Assembly (NCBI GenBank): GCA_947044405.1
Contig: CAMRHE010000353.1
Location: 1,817,501-1,881,500, forward strand
DNA from: Leptodactylus fallax
Taxonomy: Eukaryota; Chordata; Amphibia; Anura; Leptodactylidae
DNA: 64,000 bases
Direction of reading: 5' to 3'
Of the stretch, positions 20,548 to 31,859 are shown one piece after another. The stretch's first letter is position 1. The number at the start of each line of letters is the position of its first letter. The translations under genes were made by a program, and so were the position numbers. The notes under the pieces are model-generated. The model was not told the DNA's origin, searched no databases, and was given only the letters and a program-made list of their open reading frames with translations.

Positions 20548-21936
20548 GTGGAAGTTTATGGAAGACGTCTCACTAAAACGGTGGATGCTTTAGATCAAAC
20601 TGATCCTGTAGAAACCTCATTTCAGGGTTGCAGGATACTCACTAGGTATTTAGTCTCAGACACATCAGATAACATTCTTGGTACAGATGTGATGGGAGTA
20701 TTAGGTTGTAACATCATGTTGCATTCATCAGGAGAAGCATATGTAAAAGTCACACATACTAACCATGAGATTTTATGCTTGTTATCTGCCGAGTTAAGTA
20801 CACCAAATTGTATTTTTGTCCTCACTGAAGAAGAAAATGTACTGTTATCCCAAGTGCCAACAGCATTATGGGCAACTGGGAAAACAGACTTAGGTAAATT
20901 GGATGTACCCCCTGTTATGGTAACCCTGAAACCTGGTGCTCAGCCATCCAGGATTAAACAATATCCTCTGACCCATGCCCAAGAGGATGCCATAGCAGTA
21001 ACAATAGTGGAATTAGTGAAAGCAGAAGCATTGAAGGAATGTACTTCTATAGCTAACACTCCTCTTTTCCCAGTGAAGAAAAAGGGCAAAAAGGGAGAAC
21101 CAGACACATACCGTATGGTTCATGATCTTAGGGAATTGAATAAAGTAACACTACTTGAAACCCCAGTGGTACCTAACCCACACACCCTGCTGTCAGCTGT
21201 CCCCACAGGTACCACCTGGTACAGTTGTATAGATCTTTCCAATGCATATTTTTCTGTACCTTTGCACCCCGTTTGCCAGTATTTGTTTGCATTTACATTC
21301 AGGGTTAAACAGTACACTTGGACAGTACTACCACAAGGGGCGCAAAACAGTCCTAACCAATTCACAAGGTGTCTCACACTTATTATGAGTACTTGGTATT
21401 TTCCACATGATGATGTTGTTCTGTTACAATATGTTGACGATCTTCTTCTTTGTGCTCCAGACAAACCAACCTGTGAAGCGGCAACCATCAGCCTGTTGTG
21501 TTTCCTCTACCAGAACGGCTGCAAGGCCAACAAGGACAAGTTGCAATTTTGCAAACAAAAAGTGGTGTTCCTGGGACACTGTCTCGGCCAAGGTACCAAA
21601 CACCTGTCAGATGAGAGGACCAAGGTGGTGAGAGACATGCAGGTGCCGACCTCTCATGCTCAGCTACGTACCTTCTTGGGATTGGTATCCTACTGTAGGC
21701 CATGGATCAGATCTGCATCTCTGACCATGCAACCTCTGTACGATAGCCTCTCCTCAAAACCATTCAGCCTCACATCTGAGGCCATGGATGCGTTTTACCA
21801 GCTGAAGTTGCAGATAGTCAGTGCTCCGGCCTTAGGCCTACCTGACTATCAGAAACCTTTTCAGCTCTACGTGACTGAGATGATGGGGCACGCAACTGCA
21901 GTTCTCACACAACAACACATTACAGCTCATGGTTAG
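20548..21936 (+). pseudogene. pol: Retroviral pro-pol: protease end and reverse transcriptase
   Basis: A 462-residue frame. The first ~55 residues are the C-terminal part of an aspartic protease (ILGTDVMGVLG); the catalytic DTG/DSG is upstream and lost. The reverse transcriptase follows: MVHDLRELNK near 190, the motif A aspartate in CIDLSNAYF near 229, LPQGAQNSP near 261-269, and the catalytic YVDD at 295-298. It should copy viral RNA to DNA in the cytoplasm. The frame breaks at 21936 in the connection region, and pol resumes in another frame at 22204. Confidence 0.9.
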
Positions 21937-22203
21937 ATGCTGTAGCCAGGGGGACCCCCTCCTGTGTGCGGGTTGTCCTCTCGGTACAAGCGTTGCTTGA
22001 GAAAAGCTCAGACATTGTCCTAGATCACATATTGGTTGTGTATACACCTCATGACATCCATGCTATCCTCACACAGGTGGACAGATGTCACCTTTCTTTG
22101 GCACGGCAGTGTAAAATGGAATTTGCTCTGCAGTCCTCCTCAAACATCTCTTTTCAACGCTGTTTAACTTTGAATCCTGCAACTCTTCTTCCTGTAGGAG
22201 TTC

Positions 22204-23505
22204 ATGATTCAAAAGGGGGGGGTGGAAGATGAGTTATTTTTAAATTCCCTCTCTGAAGAAGAACTGTTTGACAGCCAGCATGAACATGATTGCGTGGCTC
22301 TTATGTCACAGGAAACAGTGGGATTTGACCATGTCACGGATGTGCCATTACAAAATCCTGATTATGAGATGTTTGTGGACGGCTCAAGGTATCTGACAGA
22401 TGAAGGCAAATTTGTTACAGGGTATGCTGTAGTCACTGAACATGACATCATAGTCCAGGAAGCTCTTCCACCACACATGTCAGCCCAAGAAGCTGAGCTT
22501 AAAGCCCTTATGGAGGCTTGTAAGATAGCCAAAGGTAGAACAGCCAACATATACACTGACTCCAGGTATGCTTTTGGCATTGCACATGATTATGGTCCAA
22601 TATGGAGGGCAAGGAACTTCCTAACGGCCCAGGGCAAGCCAATTAAGAATGGAGATGTGGTAAGTCGACTGATGGAGGCCATACTGCTCCCAAAGCAGCT
22701 GGCAATTGTGAAAGTCAGAGCTCACGCAAAAGGAAGGGACCCTGAAAGCTGTGGAAATGAGAGAGCTGACAGAGCAGCCAAGGCTGCAGCACTCCTGGCC
22801 AGAAGGGGTCCCAACCAGGTGAGCAAAATGGACATTGACCTAGAAGACCCAAAAGGGCTGTACTCAAAGGTCACCAGTGTGGAAATTGAAAGATGGAGGA
22901 AAGCAGGTGCTACAGACGGTGATGGTATGTGGAAAATGGGGGATCGATTATGTCTGCCCACAGCAGTCTACCCCCAGATGGCTGGCTTGGCCCACGGTAA
23001 GGTGCATGCCTCTCGAAATGCCATGGAGTCATTAGTGGGTAAATTATGGTTTGCCCCAGGTTTTGGAAGAGCTGCTAGTAACCACGTAAAAGCATGTTAC
23101 CTATGTGCTCTACACAACCCAGGGCAGGTAGTTAAAACACCCACCAAGTGTACACCAAAATCCCTGTACCCATTTCAGAGAATACAGATAGATTACATAC
23201 AGTTGCCTAAGTCTGGAACATACGAGTATGTATTGGTCTGTGTGGATCTGTTTTCAGGATGGCCTGAGGCCTACCCTGTGAGCAAAGCAACCGCACAAGC
23301 AACTGCCAAGAAACTGATGTCTGAGCTTGTGTGTAGGTTTGGAGTGCCCGAGGTAATTGAGTCTGACAGAGGTACGCATTTCACAGGTGAGATAATGAAA
23401 GAAATAATGTCTGCACTAGGGATTGAGCAAGAAAAAACCCCTTTCCACACACCCCTACCATCCTCAGAGTTCAGGCAAAGTGGAAAGGTTGAGTGGTACA
23501 CTTAA
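22204..23505 (+). pseudogene. pol: Retroviral pol: RNase H and integrase
   Basis: A 433-residue frame. RNase H occupies about 50-195, with acidic residues D59 (MFVDGSR), E98, D119 (IYTDSRYA) and D179. The integrase HHCC zinc domain follows: H264, H268, C298 and C301. The catalytic core has D330 (IQIDYI) and D388 (ESDRGTHF). The catalytic glutamate is not reached in this frame: it derails near residue 415, and the matching segment continues in the frame at 23423-23743. RNase H removes the RNA template; integrase inserts the provirus. Confidence 0.9.
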
Positions 23506-23900
23506 GTTGAAGATTCAGAAAGCCATAGCAGAGACAGGAAAGCCTTGGCCTGAATGCCTGTCTCTAGCCTTATATTCAGTAAGAACTACTCCTAACAGGA
23601 GGACAGGGTTGTCACCATTTGAAATATTGTTTGGAAGTGCGCCCAAAACAGGATTGTACTTTCCTCAGACATTACAGCTTAACTTTGACAGTATTGCCAG
23701 CTATGTACAAAATTTGTGTCAAAAAACTGAAAGAAACACATAAACAAGTGTTCTCTTCTATTCCAGACCCTTCTGATTTTTCAGGAACACATAGCCTGCA
23801 GCCTGGTGATTGGGTGGTCGTGAAAAGACACACTAGGAAGTCTCTTGAACCCAGGAGAAAAGACAGCCCAAATCGGGGAGTAAGGGAGCTGGAGGAACAC
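23423..23900 (+). pseudogene. pol: Retroviral integrase C-terminal part, frameshifted
   Basis: The frame at 23423-23743 begins inside the integrase core around the glutamate motif (GKVERL) and continues through LSLALYSVRTTPNRRTGLSP and FEILFGSAP, typical of retroviral integrases. Another frameshift near 23740 moves the reading to a frame with LQPGDWVVVKR (about 23800-23825), the C-terminal DNA-binding domain. At least two frameshifts, so no integrase could be made. Confidence 0.82.
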
Positions 23901-24001
23901 ATATGGAGAACAAAAGAGAATATGTGGTTATATTTGGCCCGAGTATTAAACATGACAGAATTTTGTTTGAGAAATGCATATTCCAGTAATGTGTTAGAAA
24001 C

Positions 24002-24454
24002 TTGTTTGATTGCAGTGCCGACTTCTGTTGCAGTATGGAAGCTGATCTCCATGTGCATGCAGACTGGATAAGTCCTTATTATGTTGTATTAGATTTGCAA
24101 TCACATAAAAAAGCAATATTGCAGAATAGAGCGGCTATAGATTATTTACTGCTTAAACATGGTTATGGGTGCAACACTTTTGCGGGAATGTGCTGTTTTA
24201 ATTTGTCTGACCATTCAGAAGATGTGCATGATAAGTTGAAACAGTTGCAGGAAATGGTAACACATATTAAACAAGATGTCAACCAAGGATGGTGGGACTG
24301 GCTGTTAGCTTTCCTACCTGACTTGGGATACCTCCAACAAATCGTAGGTATAATCCTTTGTTTAATCATTTTTATGATATTAGGATGCTGTCGTATTCAA
24401 TGTATTCCTTCGCTATGCAATCTCATGAGGGACAATACTCAGTATATAAGGTAG
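24002..24454 (+). pseudogene. env: Retroviral env, transmembrane-subunit remnant
   Basis: A 150-residue frame that corresponds only to the C-terminal part of the transmembrane subunit. About residues 42-60 form the heptad/immunosuppressive-like region, directly followed by a CX6CC cysteine motif (residues ~57-65) that in gamma-type envelopes links to the surface subunit. A tryptophan-rich juxtamembrane stretch and one hydrophobic membrane span (about 113-131) follow, then a short tail. The surface subunit, the furin-type cleavage site and the fusion peptide are not recognisable upstream, so most of env is deleted. Description only; not functional. Confidence 0.78.
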
Positions 24455-24551
24455 GATCATTATTTTTAACATCTTCAATGGAGAATCCATCACAGATGGC
24501 ACACAGATAGTGTGAATGTATTCATTGAATATTGATTAAAAATAAAGTCCT

Positions 24552-24563
24552 AAATGGGGGAAT
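24552..24563 (+). promoter_or_regulatory. Polypurine tract
   Basis: AAATGGGGGAA directly before the TG start of the 3' LTR, the expected place for plus-strand priming. Confidence 0.75.
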
Positions 24564-24982
24564 TGTAAGGGTTAAAACATAGTTAGCACTATATACAGAA
24601 AGCACAAGAGGGTGGAATGTTCTGCAGACAAGACTGCATAGTTGATAAGGACAGACTTGGAGTCTAGGGGAAGATGTCAACAGTTCTGATGTTCTCAGAA
24701 GAACTGGTATTCTCAGGAATGATAAGAAGGACATTCAGATAAGGTGAAAAGGAAACATCTGGGGTGATGGGTAACCGAACAAATTTGTCTGATAACTGGA
24801 AAGACCATATATGTATATTGATCACATGACTGTTATGTAACTGAGCTTGCTTTTAAAACTGTATTGAACTACGCAATAAAGTAGAAACTGTTCATACACG
24901 ATACCTGTGTACGTCTTGTTTCCCGAGCGCTCGAAACTGGTTATCTATTTAATTAGGCTTACGGTGACATCCATCCCGGGGG
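24564..24982 (+). repeat. 3' LTR of the provirus
   Basis: It starts TGTAAGGGTTAAAACATAG and follows the 5' LTR base for base, apart from about seven substitutions, a 1-bp and a 5-bp indel. The last ~30 bp dissolve into homopolymer-rich sequence. Confidence 0.9.
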
Positions 24983-25165
24983 GGTTAAACCCCAAAAAAA
25001 TTAAATTTTTTTTTTTTTGTGAGGGGAAATTTTTCCCCAAGGGCCGGGGGCAACCCGGGGGTTTTTTAAAAAACCCAAAAAAAATATTTATGGGGGAAAA
25101 ATATTATATATTAAATATTTTTTTTTTTTTTCCGGGGTGGGGGGGCGGGTGGTGGCTCACCTTGC
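24983..25165. other. Low-confidence homopolymer-rich patch
   Basis: Runs of A, T and G dominate (AAAAAAA, TTTTTTTTTTT, GGGGGG) exactly where the LTR end and its flank should be. No element can be read. Confidence 0.6.
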
Positions 25166-25248
25166 TCAGGGGTTCACCGCGGGATTCACCTGTATAGTTA
25201 GATATATCACAGTGTTTTTTGACAGCTGAAGTGAGCATGTGGCTGAAG

Positions 25249-26418
25249 CATACTTCCCAACTTTCAAAGGACAGAAAGAGGGACAAAATGTGTGGCGCGC
25301 TATGCTCCACCCACTTCTACGTTGACTACACCCATTATCACCCATTTTTCTTTGTGCCCCCACACAAGATAATGCTCCTACAGTCTCCCTAACATTATAT
25401 GCCCCCACACTGTAATATTTTGCTCCAATTGCCCCACAGTATGAAGTCCCTCTCCTTGTGCCCCAGTTTAAACTGGGGGCAACTAGAGAGGGACATTAAA
25501 CTGGGGTAGCTGGAGGGGGACATTAAACTGGGGGCAACTAGAGGCAGATATGTCCCCCTCCAGTTACCCCCACGGTTTAATGTCCTCCTCCTGTTGCCCC
25601 ACTTTAATGTCCCCCCTCTATCTGTCCCCAGTTTAATGTCCCCCCATCTGTCACCAGTTTAATGTCCCACTCCATCTGTCCCCAGTTGAATGCCCTCCTT
25701 CATCTGCCACCAATTTAATATCCCTTCATCTGCCACCAGCTTAATGCCCCACTTCATCTGCCCCTAGTTTAATGTCCCTTCATCTTCTATCAATTTAATG
25801 TCCCCCTCCATCTGACCCCAGTTTAATGTACCCCTTCATCTGCCTCCAGTTTAATTGTCCCCCTACATCTGCCACCAGTTTAATATCCTCCTTCATCTGC
25901 CACCAGTTTAATGTCTCCCTTTATCTGCCACCAGCTTAGTGTCCCCCTTCATCTGCCCCAGTTTAATTACCCCCTTCATCTGCCCCCAGTTTAAATACCT
26001 CTACATCTTCCACCAGTTTAATGTCGCCCTTCATCTGCCCCCAGTTTAATTGCCCCCCTACATCTGCCACCAGTTTAATGTCCCCTTTATCTAGTCCCAG
26101 TCTAATGTCCCCCCCAAAGTTTAACATAATAAAATCACTGATACTCACCTCTTCTCCTGGAGTGTTCAGGAAGCTGCAAGCACGAAGTGAGTGATGTCAT
26201 CACATCGCACCTACAGCTCCTGGGGCTGGAGCATGCTGAGGGTGGTGAAACAAGCTGTTCGCGGACGGCTCTTGCCTCACCATTGTATTCAACTCATCTG
26301 CGTCCTCTCCAGATGCAGATGAGTTGAATCCAGGACATACCTTCTGCCAACTGGGACGGCGAGACAGGACCCACAATCCGGGACTGTTCAGCAGAATACG
26401 GGACGGTTGGGAGGTATG
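25249..26418 (-). mobile_element. VNTR-bearing DNA element, copy 2, complete
   Basis: It begins CATACTTCCCAACTTT and ends GGTTGGGAGGTATG, inverted termini, flanked by CTGAAG at 25243-25248 and 26419-26424. The interior holds the VNTR 25455-26115 and a GC-rich block. It is the reverse complement of the family seen at 444-1963. The TSD may be longer than 6 bp with mutation. Non-coding. Confidence 0.75.
25455..26115 (-). repeat. VNTR of the CCAGTTTAATGTCCCC type
   Basis: Around 20 degenerate ~28-33 bp units. It is the reverse complement of the array at 577-1815. Confidence 0.9.
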
Positions 26419-26424
26419 CTGAAG

Positions 26425-27264
26425 TAATAGCATAGCTAAAGAGGTAACAGCCATAACCAGTCCATTGTGCCCAAGGACCACATAAGAATTTGTCAGTCTT
26501 ATATATGGCATACAGTATATTTAAGGCTCTGTTGAAGATTTTGCACTGGGGCTCATGAGCCTCATTTTATACCTCTAATCTGGAAGGTTTCTTAACTGGT
26601 ATTTAGTCAAATATAGATTACTGACTGATGGCAAAAACATATTTTAACCTAAATGCCTTATTCAAAAGACTAAGGGACTTTTCAAGTTTTTCCTTCTCCC
26701 TCCAGTGGGACTAGGGCAAAGGTTGGGGATTTAAATTAAAACAATAAATCCTCTTACAATACAATTTCATTACTAACTTCAATATTGTCAATAGGTTCAA
26801 AACATGATGCACTAGTATAGTCTTGAAGATTTGTATCATATATAGCAAAAACCCAAAAATCTCCCTTCTAGCCTTTTTCCTGTGGCCTCCGGTAATTAAT
26901 GAAGCACTAACTGATTATTGATTTGGCCACAATTTTTTTCAGAATATTGTGCCAGAAATAGTCTGTGCTGTGGCCGCAACCCTGTGTGGCACCACTATAA
27001 AATACATGGTTATTGATATATTATAATCGAGCATCCTAGATCACACTTTGACTCTAGGGTGCTAATAAACATCAGCTCTTTGCTTGCATTATTGCATATG
27101 CTGTTTTTTCTACACCAATGAAATTGTGTAACTAAGATCAAAAATAGAAATGAGTAAAACACATATGTGTTATAACACTCTAATGCAGGCTGGTGAAAGG
27201 AAGTATTAGCAGGTTAGGGAAGACATTTACCATCTGTCTGTAATGATTCATATTACTGTGCATT
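26425..27264. other. Unassigned sequence
   Basis: No repeats, termini or coding frames recognised. Confidence 0.4.
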
Positions 27265-27550
27265 AACACAACCGACTGTGAAACTTGGTCCGTGTGTTGC
27301 CCGGATTTACTGGCCTACATCTTATGCTGGGAGAGGGACTCCTAGCTGTACAGTTATCTATGATGCGAGAAGTCCCTGCCTCCCAGTGTCCATACTGTCC
27401 AGTGCTGATTTCAGTAAGGGACTGTATTTCACTGGGAGGTAGGGACTCCTAACATAGATAACTATACTGCCAGAAGTCCCTCTTTCGTCCCAAAGTGCAA
27501 GCCGGTATATCTGGCCAACACATGGGCCAAGTTTCACGGATGAAACACAG
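27265..27550. mobile_element. Fully palindromic MITE
   Basis: The left half is the imperfect reverse complement of the right half. The outer ends GTGAAACTTGG and CCAAGTTTCAC pair, and the inner arms pair from GAGGGACTCCT and CAGTTATCTATG to CCTCCCAGTG. The element can fold into one long hairpin of ~130-bp arms. Confidence 0.75.
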
Positions 27551-27694
27551 TCATGTGAATGCACCCTAACAGTTGCATGCATTCATATTCTATGTCTACA
27601 TATTACTGCACTATGTATTGCCTAGTGCTGTGATGGCACGTGTTCCAGAGAGGGCACGCAGAGCCCTCTCAGTTGGCACGTGCGCCGTCGCCAT

Positions 27695-27746
27695 GATCGC
27701 TCACTAACGGGGAATCCGGTACAGGATTCCCCGTTAGTGAGCGATC
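27695..27746. repeat. Perfect 23-bp hairpin
   Basis: Arms at 27695-27717 and 27724-27746 are exact reverse complements separated by the 6-base loop GGTACA. Confidence 0.97.
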
Positions 27747-27954
27747 GCTTCTTTCAGCTGTATGTGCATATGTACATACAGATGAAAGCTGTCAGTGTAG
27801 GCTGCAGTTCGCGGAACCGCGGCTCACACTGACTGCAGAGTGTGACCTCTGCCCCGACGCAGGCACGATGACATAAGTCATCGGCGCCTGTGATCAGAAG
27901 AAGAAGGTGGACGCTCTTCGTGGGACTGCAGCTCTTAGTGGGACTAGGTAAGTA

Positions 27955-28525
27955 ACATAAACTACTGTGTGGGGGCCTACTGTGAAGAATATACTACTGT
28001 ATGGGGGACACTGTGAAACATCTAATACTGTGTGGGGGACACTGAAGCATCTAATACTGTATAAGGGACACTGTGAATCATCTAATACTGTATGGGGACA
28101 CTGTGAAGCATCTAATACTGTATGATGGACACTGTGAAGCATCTAATACTGTGTGGGGGATATTGAAGCATATACTACTGTGTGGGGGACACAAAAGCAT
28201 CTAATACTGTGTGGGGGACACTAAAGCATCTAATACTGTATGAGGGACACTGAAGCATTTAATACTGTGTGTGGGGGCTTACTTTGAAGCATATACTACT
28301 GTGTGGGGGACACTGTGAAGCATATAATGTAGGGGGGCCCAAAGTGGAGCATATAATTTTGTGCGGGGGCCACTCTGGAGCATATAATACTGTGCAGGGG
28401 CCACTCTGGAGCATATAATACTGAGTGGGGGCCACTCTGGAGCATATAATACTGTGCGGGGGCCACTGTGAGCATATAATACTGTCTGGAGGCCACTTGG
28501 GAGCGCATTGTACTGTGTGGGGGCC
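27955..28525 (+). repeat. VNTR, ~29-33 bp unit
   Basis: Units follow the pattern GAAGCATCTAATACTGTGTGGGGGACACTG on the left and GAGCATATAATACTGTGCGGGGGCCACTCTG on the right, about 18 in total. All open frames across it are translated repeat. Confidence 0.92.
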
Positions 28526-28649
28526 TGTCACTATTTATATCACACAGTAACTGTTTTATAGCAGACATGTGACATTATTACATGCTGTAATAACATTGCA
28601 CGGTCAATATAAAACAGATCCTGTTTAACCTTTTCAGGACCACCCACTG

Positions 28650-29240
28650 TATATAAACGTCGGTGCTTGCTGGGCTTTGCGCAGAGCCGACGTTTATATA
28701 CTGACCCTGCTAAATTGGGGATCGGGTTTCCCCAAGGGTCAGGAACTCCGTGAACACAGCAATAATAGCTGCTGGTGTTCACAGAGACATGATTAGGACC
28801 TGATAGGTCCAGGTCCCGATCATGTAGCCGCCATATCAGGGAAAGTTTATTGCAGTAACAAACTTTGCCTGATATTAGCTGCCCGCCCGCCTGCGGGCGG
28901 CATCGGGAGCGGGTGTTAGCTGTATCTGACAGCTAACACCCTGCTCCGTATACTACGATCAGAGCACGGAGGTTTTAACCCCTTGGATGCCCCGGTCAAA
29001 CAAGACTGCGGCATCCAAGGGGTTCCGTGATGCCAAATGAACCCCCCCTCACCCCCCGCGGCGAGATCGGGGGGGTGCCCATATGTGTCTTCTGCAACCC
29101 GGGGTCTGGCCAGTGACCCCAGGCTGCTCGGTGCCCCCAGTACCTGGTTGATCCTGCCGGGAAGTGAGAGAGTCAGGCTATGCGTCTACATAACGCTGAC
29201 TTCCTCTATAGACTGCAATACACGTGTATTGCAGTCTATA
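28650..29240. repeat. Chain of hairpins at the left end of the TTAA element
   Basis: Exact or near-exact arms: 28650-28663/28687-28700 (14 bp), a CG-rich one near 28881-28900, 28911-28923/28929-28941 (13 bp), 28977-28991/29010-29024 (15 bp), and the perfect palindrome 29207-29240. Confidence 0.9.
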
Positions 29241-30364
29241 ATACTGAACCAGCGATCCCTGGTTCAGGTGTCCTTATAGGGCAAATAAAGAAATGTAAAA
29301 AAAAAAAAAAAAAAGTGCAAAAGAAATGTAATAAAGTTTGTGAAATAAATAAATGAATAAAGCCCCAAAATTCCCTTTTCCTATATCAAATGAGTTATAT
29401 AAAACAAAAACCTAAAAATTAATAAAAAACATTACATATTTGGTATCGCCACGTCCGTAACAATCTGTACAATAAAACTGAAACATTATTTAACCTACAT
29501 GGTGAATGTCGGAAAAAAAAAACGGAAAAAAATCCGCCGTAAGTAATGATTTTTCGCCATCTCACACTACAAAATATGCTATAAAAAGTGATCGAAAAGT
29601 CACATATACCCCAAAACAGCACCAATAAAAAGCACAGGTTGTCCCGCAAAAAATAAGCCCTCAACTATCTCTGTCAACCGAAAAATAAAAATGTTACGCA
29701 TCTCAGAAGATGTCGATGCAAAGATAATTGATTTCCTTCCCCAAATGGATTTTTGTTCTGCAAAACTAGTAACGCATAAAAAAAACAATATAAATGAGGT
29801 ATCGCCGTAATCATACCGACCTGCAGAATAAAGGTCACAGGTTACTTATGTTGTACACTGTGTGGAAAAAAATTAATAGGTAAAACACAATGCCAGAATT
29901 GATGAGGATTTTTTTTAATCCACCAAGAAAACGTTAATAAACGTTAATCAATAAGTCATAGGCACCCAAAAATGTTATTAAAAAATACATCTCATACCAC
30001 AAACAACAAGCCCTCATATGGCTACAGCACCAGAAAAAAAAAAATATATATAGCTTATTCAATGTGAAGACAAAAACCCCAAAAATCGCCAAATCATTAG
30101 AACACAACTGGCTGCGGCAGGAGGGGAATGTATAAGCTGTGCGAGCGTATATCAGGATACACCCCAGATTTAGAGCTTACGAGGGAAAAGAAACCAGAAC
30201 TGACCCCCAGAGTGACCCCTCCCCCAATCATACAAGCTACTGGGGATATAGTAGTAGTAAATTTCGTGTCTCCCATGTACTCCACCGCACACGCTTACAT
30301 ATTCACTCTTCATCTGCTGTGCAGTCACGTCTGGGATACTAATGCTCACTCCACCCCTTGATAA

Positions 30365-30500
30365 GTTTTTTGGGGGGTGCGTTTTTTAAATGGGGGCCTT
30401 CCCTTGGGGGTTCCCTTTTTTTTGCTCCCTTCCCGCCTCTCCCAAAATATTTTGTTTTCCCAAAACAAAAAATTTAATGTTCCCCCCAAACACCTCATTC
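30365..30500. other. Low-confidence patch inside the TTAA element
   Basis: Homopolymer-rich sequence replaces what copies 2 and 3 read as ordinary sequence (compare 48150-48300). Confidence 0.5.
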
Positions 30501-31859
30501 TTTTTTCCCCTTTTCTCTGCCCTGCTGTGTGCCCAAACTGCAGATTATACCCACATGTATGACACTGGTGTACCCAGGGTAACGTACTTAATGTCATATG
30601 TGGCTATAAATGGCTGTTTGGGCACAGCCGGGCACAGAAGGGAAGGAGCGCTATTTTGGTTTTTGGAGCACAGACTTAGACGGTTTGGTTTTTGGACACC
30701 ATGACACTTTTTCAGAGCTGAAACACCAGTACAGTGGAATCCCCTGACATGTCACCCCATTTTGGAAACTACACCCCTGAAGGAATTTATCCAGGGGTAC
30801 AGTGAGAATTTTTAACCCCCAAGTGTTGCTTTAATTAATTTTCCAGAAATGAATACGCAGCTGATGGTGGAAGATGAAAATGACACTTTTTCCAGGAATA
30901 CGTCATTTCAGTGCGTAATATGTTGCGCCCGGCTTGTATCAGAAACGAATGCTCCAAAAGCTGTTGTGCCCAGGATACCCGCTTAACAGTTTTTGGAGTG
31001 TGTGTCTCTGCTGTCACAAGTTGGGTACAACATATCAGCACTGAAATGGCGTATCTATGGAAAAATTGCAATTTTCACTTTTCATTATCAGCTGCACATT
31101 CATTTCTGGAAATGAAATTAATGCAACACTCAAAGTTTAAAAATGCTCGCTACACCACTTGATAAATCCCTTCAGGGGTGTAGTTTCCAAAGTGGGGTCA
31201 CATGTCTGAGGATTCCACTTTACTGCCAATTCAGGGGCTCTGCAAAAGTGGCATGACATCGAAAAACCAAACTGTGCTCCAAAAACCAAAATAGCGCTCC
31301 TTCCCTTCTGTGCCCAAACATCAATTTAGACCCACATATGACATTAAGTATATTATCCTGGGTACACCAGTGTCATACATGTGGGCATAAACTGCCGCTT
31401 GGGCACACAGGAGGGTGCAGATAAGAAGGAGCACTATGTGCTTTTGGACTGCTGATTTAGTTTGTTGATTTTTGGACGCCATGTCACATTTATAAAGACT
31501 CTAAAGTTGCCCCTACAAAATGGGGTCACTTCTTGGGGAATTCCAATTTACTGGCACCACCAGGGCTCTGCAAAAACAACATGGCATCCAGAAAATCCCT
31601 CCAAATCTGTACACCAAAAGCTAAAAAGTGCACTGCTCCATCCCTTCTGAGCCCTGCTGTGTAACCAAACAGCAGTTTACACCTACATATACAACTTCTT
31701 TCTACTTGGGATAGCCCAGTTAATAGTTTTAGGAGTGCGTGTCTCTGATGACACAAAATGGGTGCAACGTATTGGGCACTGACATGGCATATTTCTTTAA
31801 AAATTAAAATTTTCACTTTGTACATTAATTTTCAGGAAGCACTCTTAGGGTCAAAATTA

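Larger units (their letters stand above)
18103..24982 (+). mobile_element. Endogenous retrovirus, class I-like, defective provirus
   Basis: Two LTRs (18103-18549 and 24564 to about 24982) bracket ~6.0 kb with a primer-binding region, a gag start, pol and a partial env in the usual order. The LTRs differ by about seven substitutions and two indels by eye, so the insertion is fairly young. Even so gag is almost entirely missing and pol and env carry frameshifts, so it is defective. The env transmembrane layout (CX6CC) and the pol style point to a gamma/epsilon-like lineage, known from amphibians. Flanking TSDs cannot be read because both outer edges fall in corrupted sequence. Confidence 0.9.
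27640..28530. mobile_element. VNTR-bearing repeat element, ends not resolved
   Basis: The left part (GATGGCACGTGTTCCAGAGAG) resembles a common frog DNA element. It holds a 23-bp hairpin (27695-27746), a GC-rich segment and then a VNTR. No clear right terminus or TSD. Confidence 0.45.

Noticed and set aside
27955..28525. Regular ~30-bp repeats resembling a CRISPR array
   Set aside because: Repeats are directly adjacent and degenerate without unique spacers, in a eukaryotic transposon; a VNTR.
29141..29158. TACCTGGTTGATCCTGCC, identical to the 5' end of eukaryotic 18S rRNA
   Set aside because: Similarity stops after 18 bases and the next 18S bases are absent. It lies inside the TTAA element, so it is most likely coincidence, not an rRNA gene.
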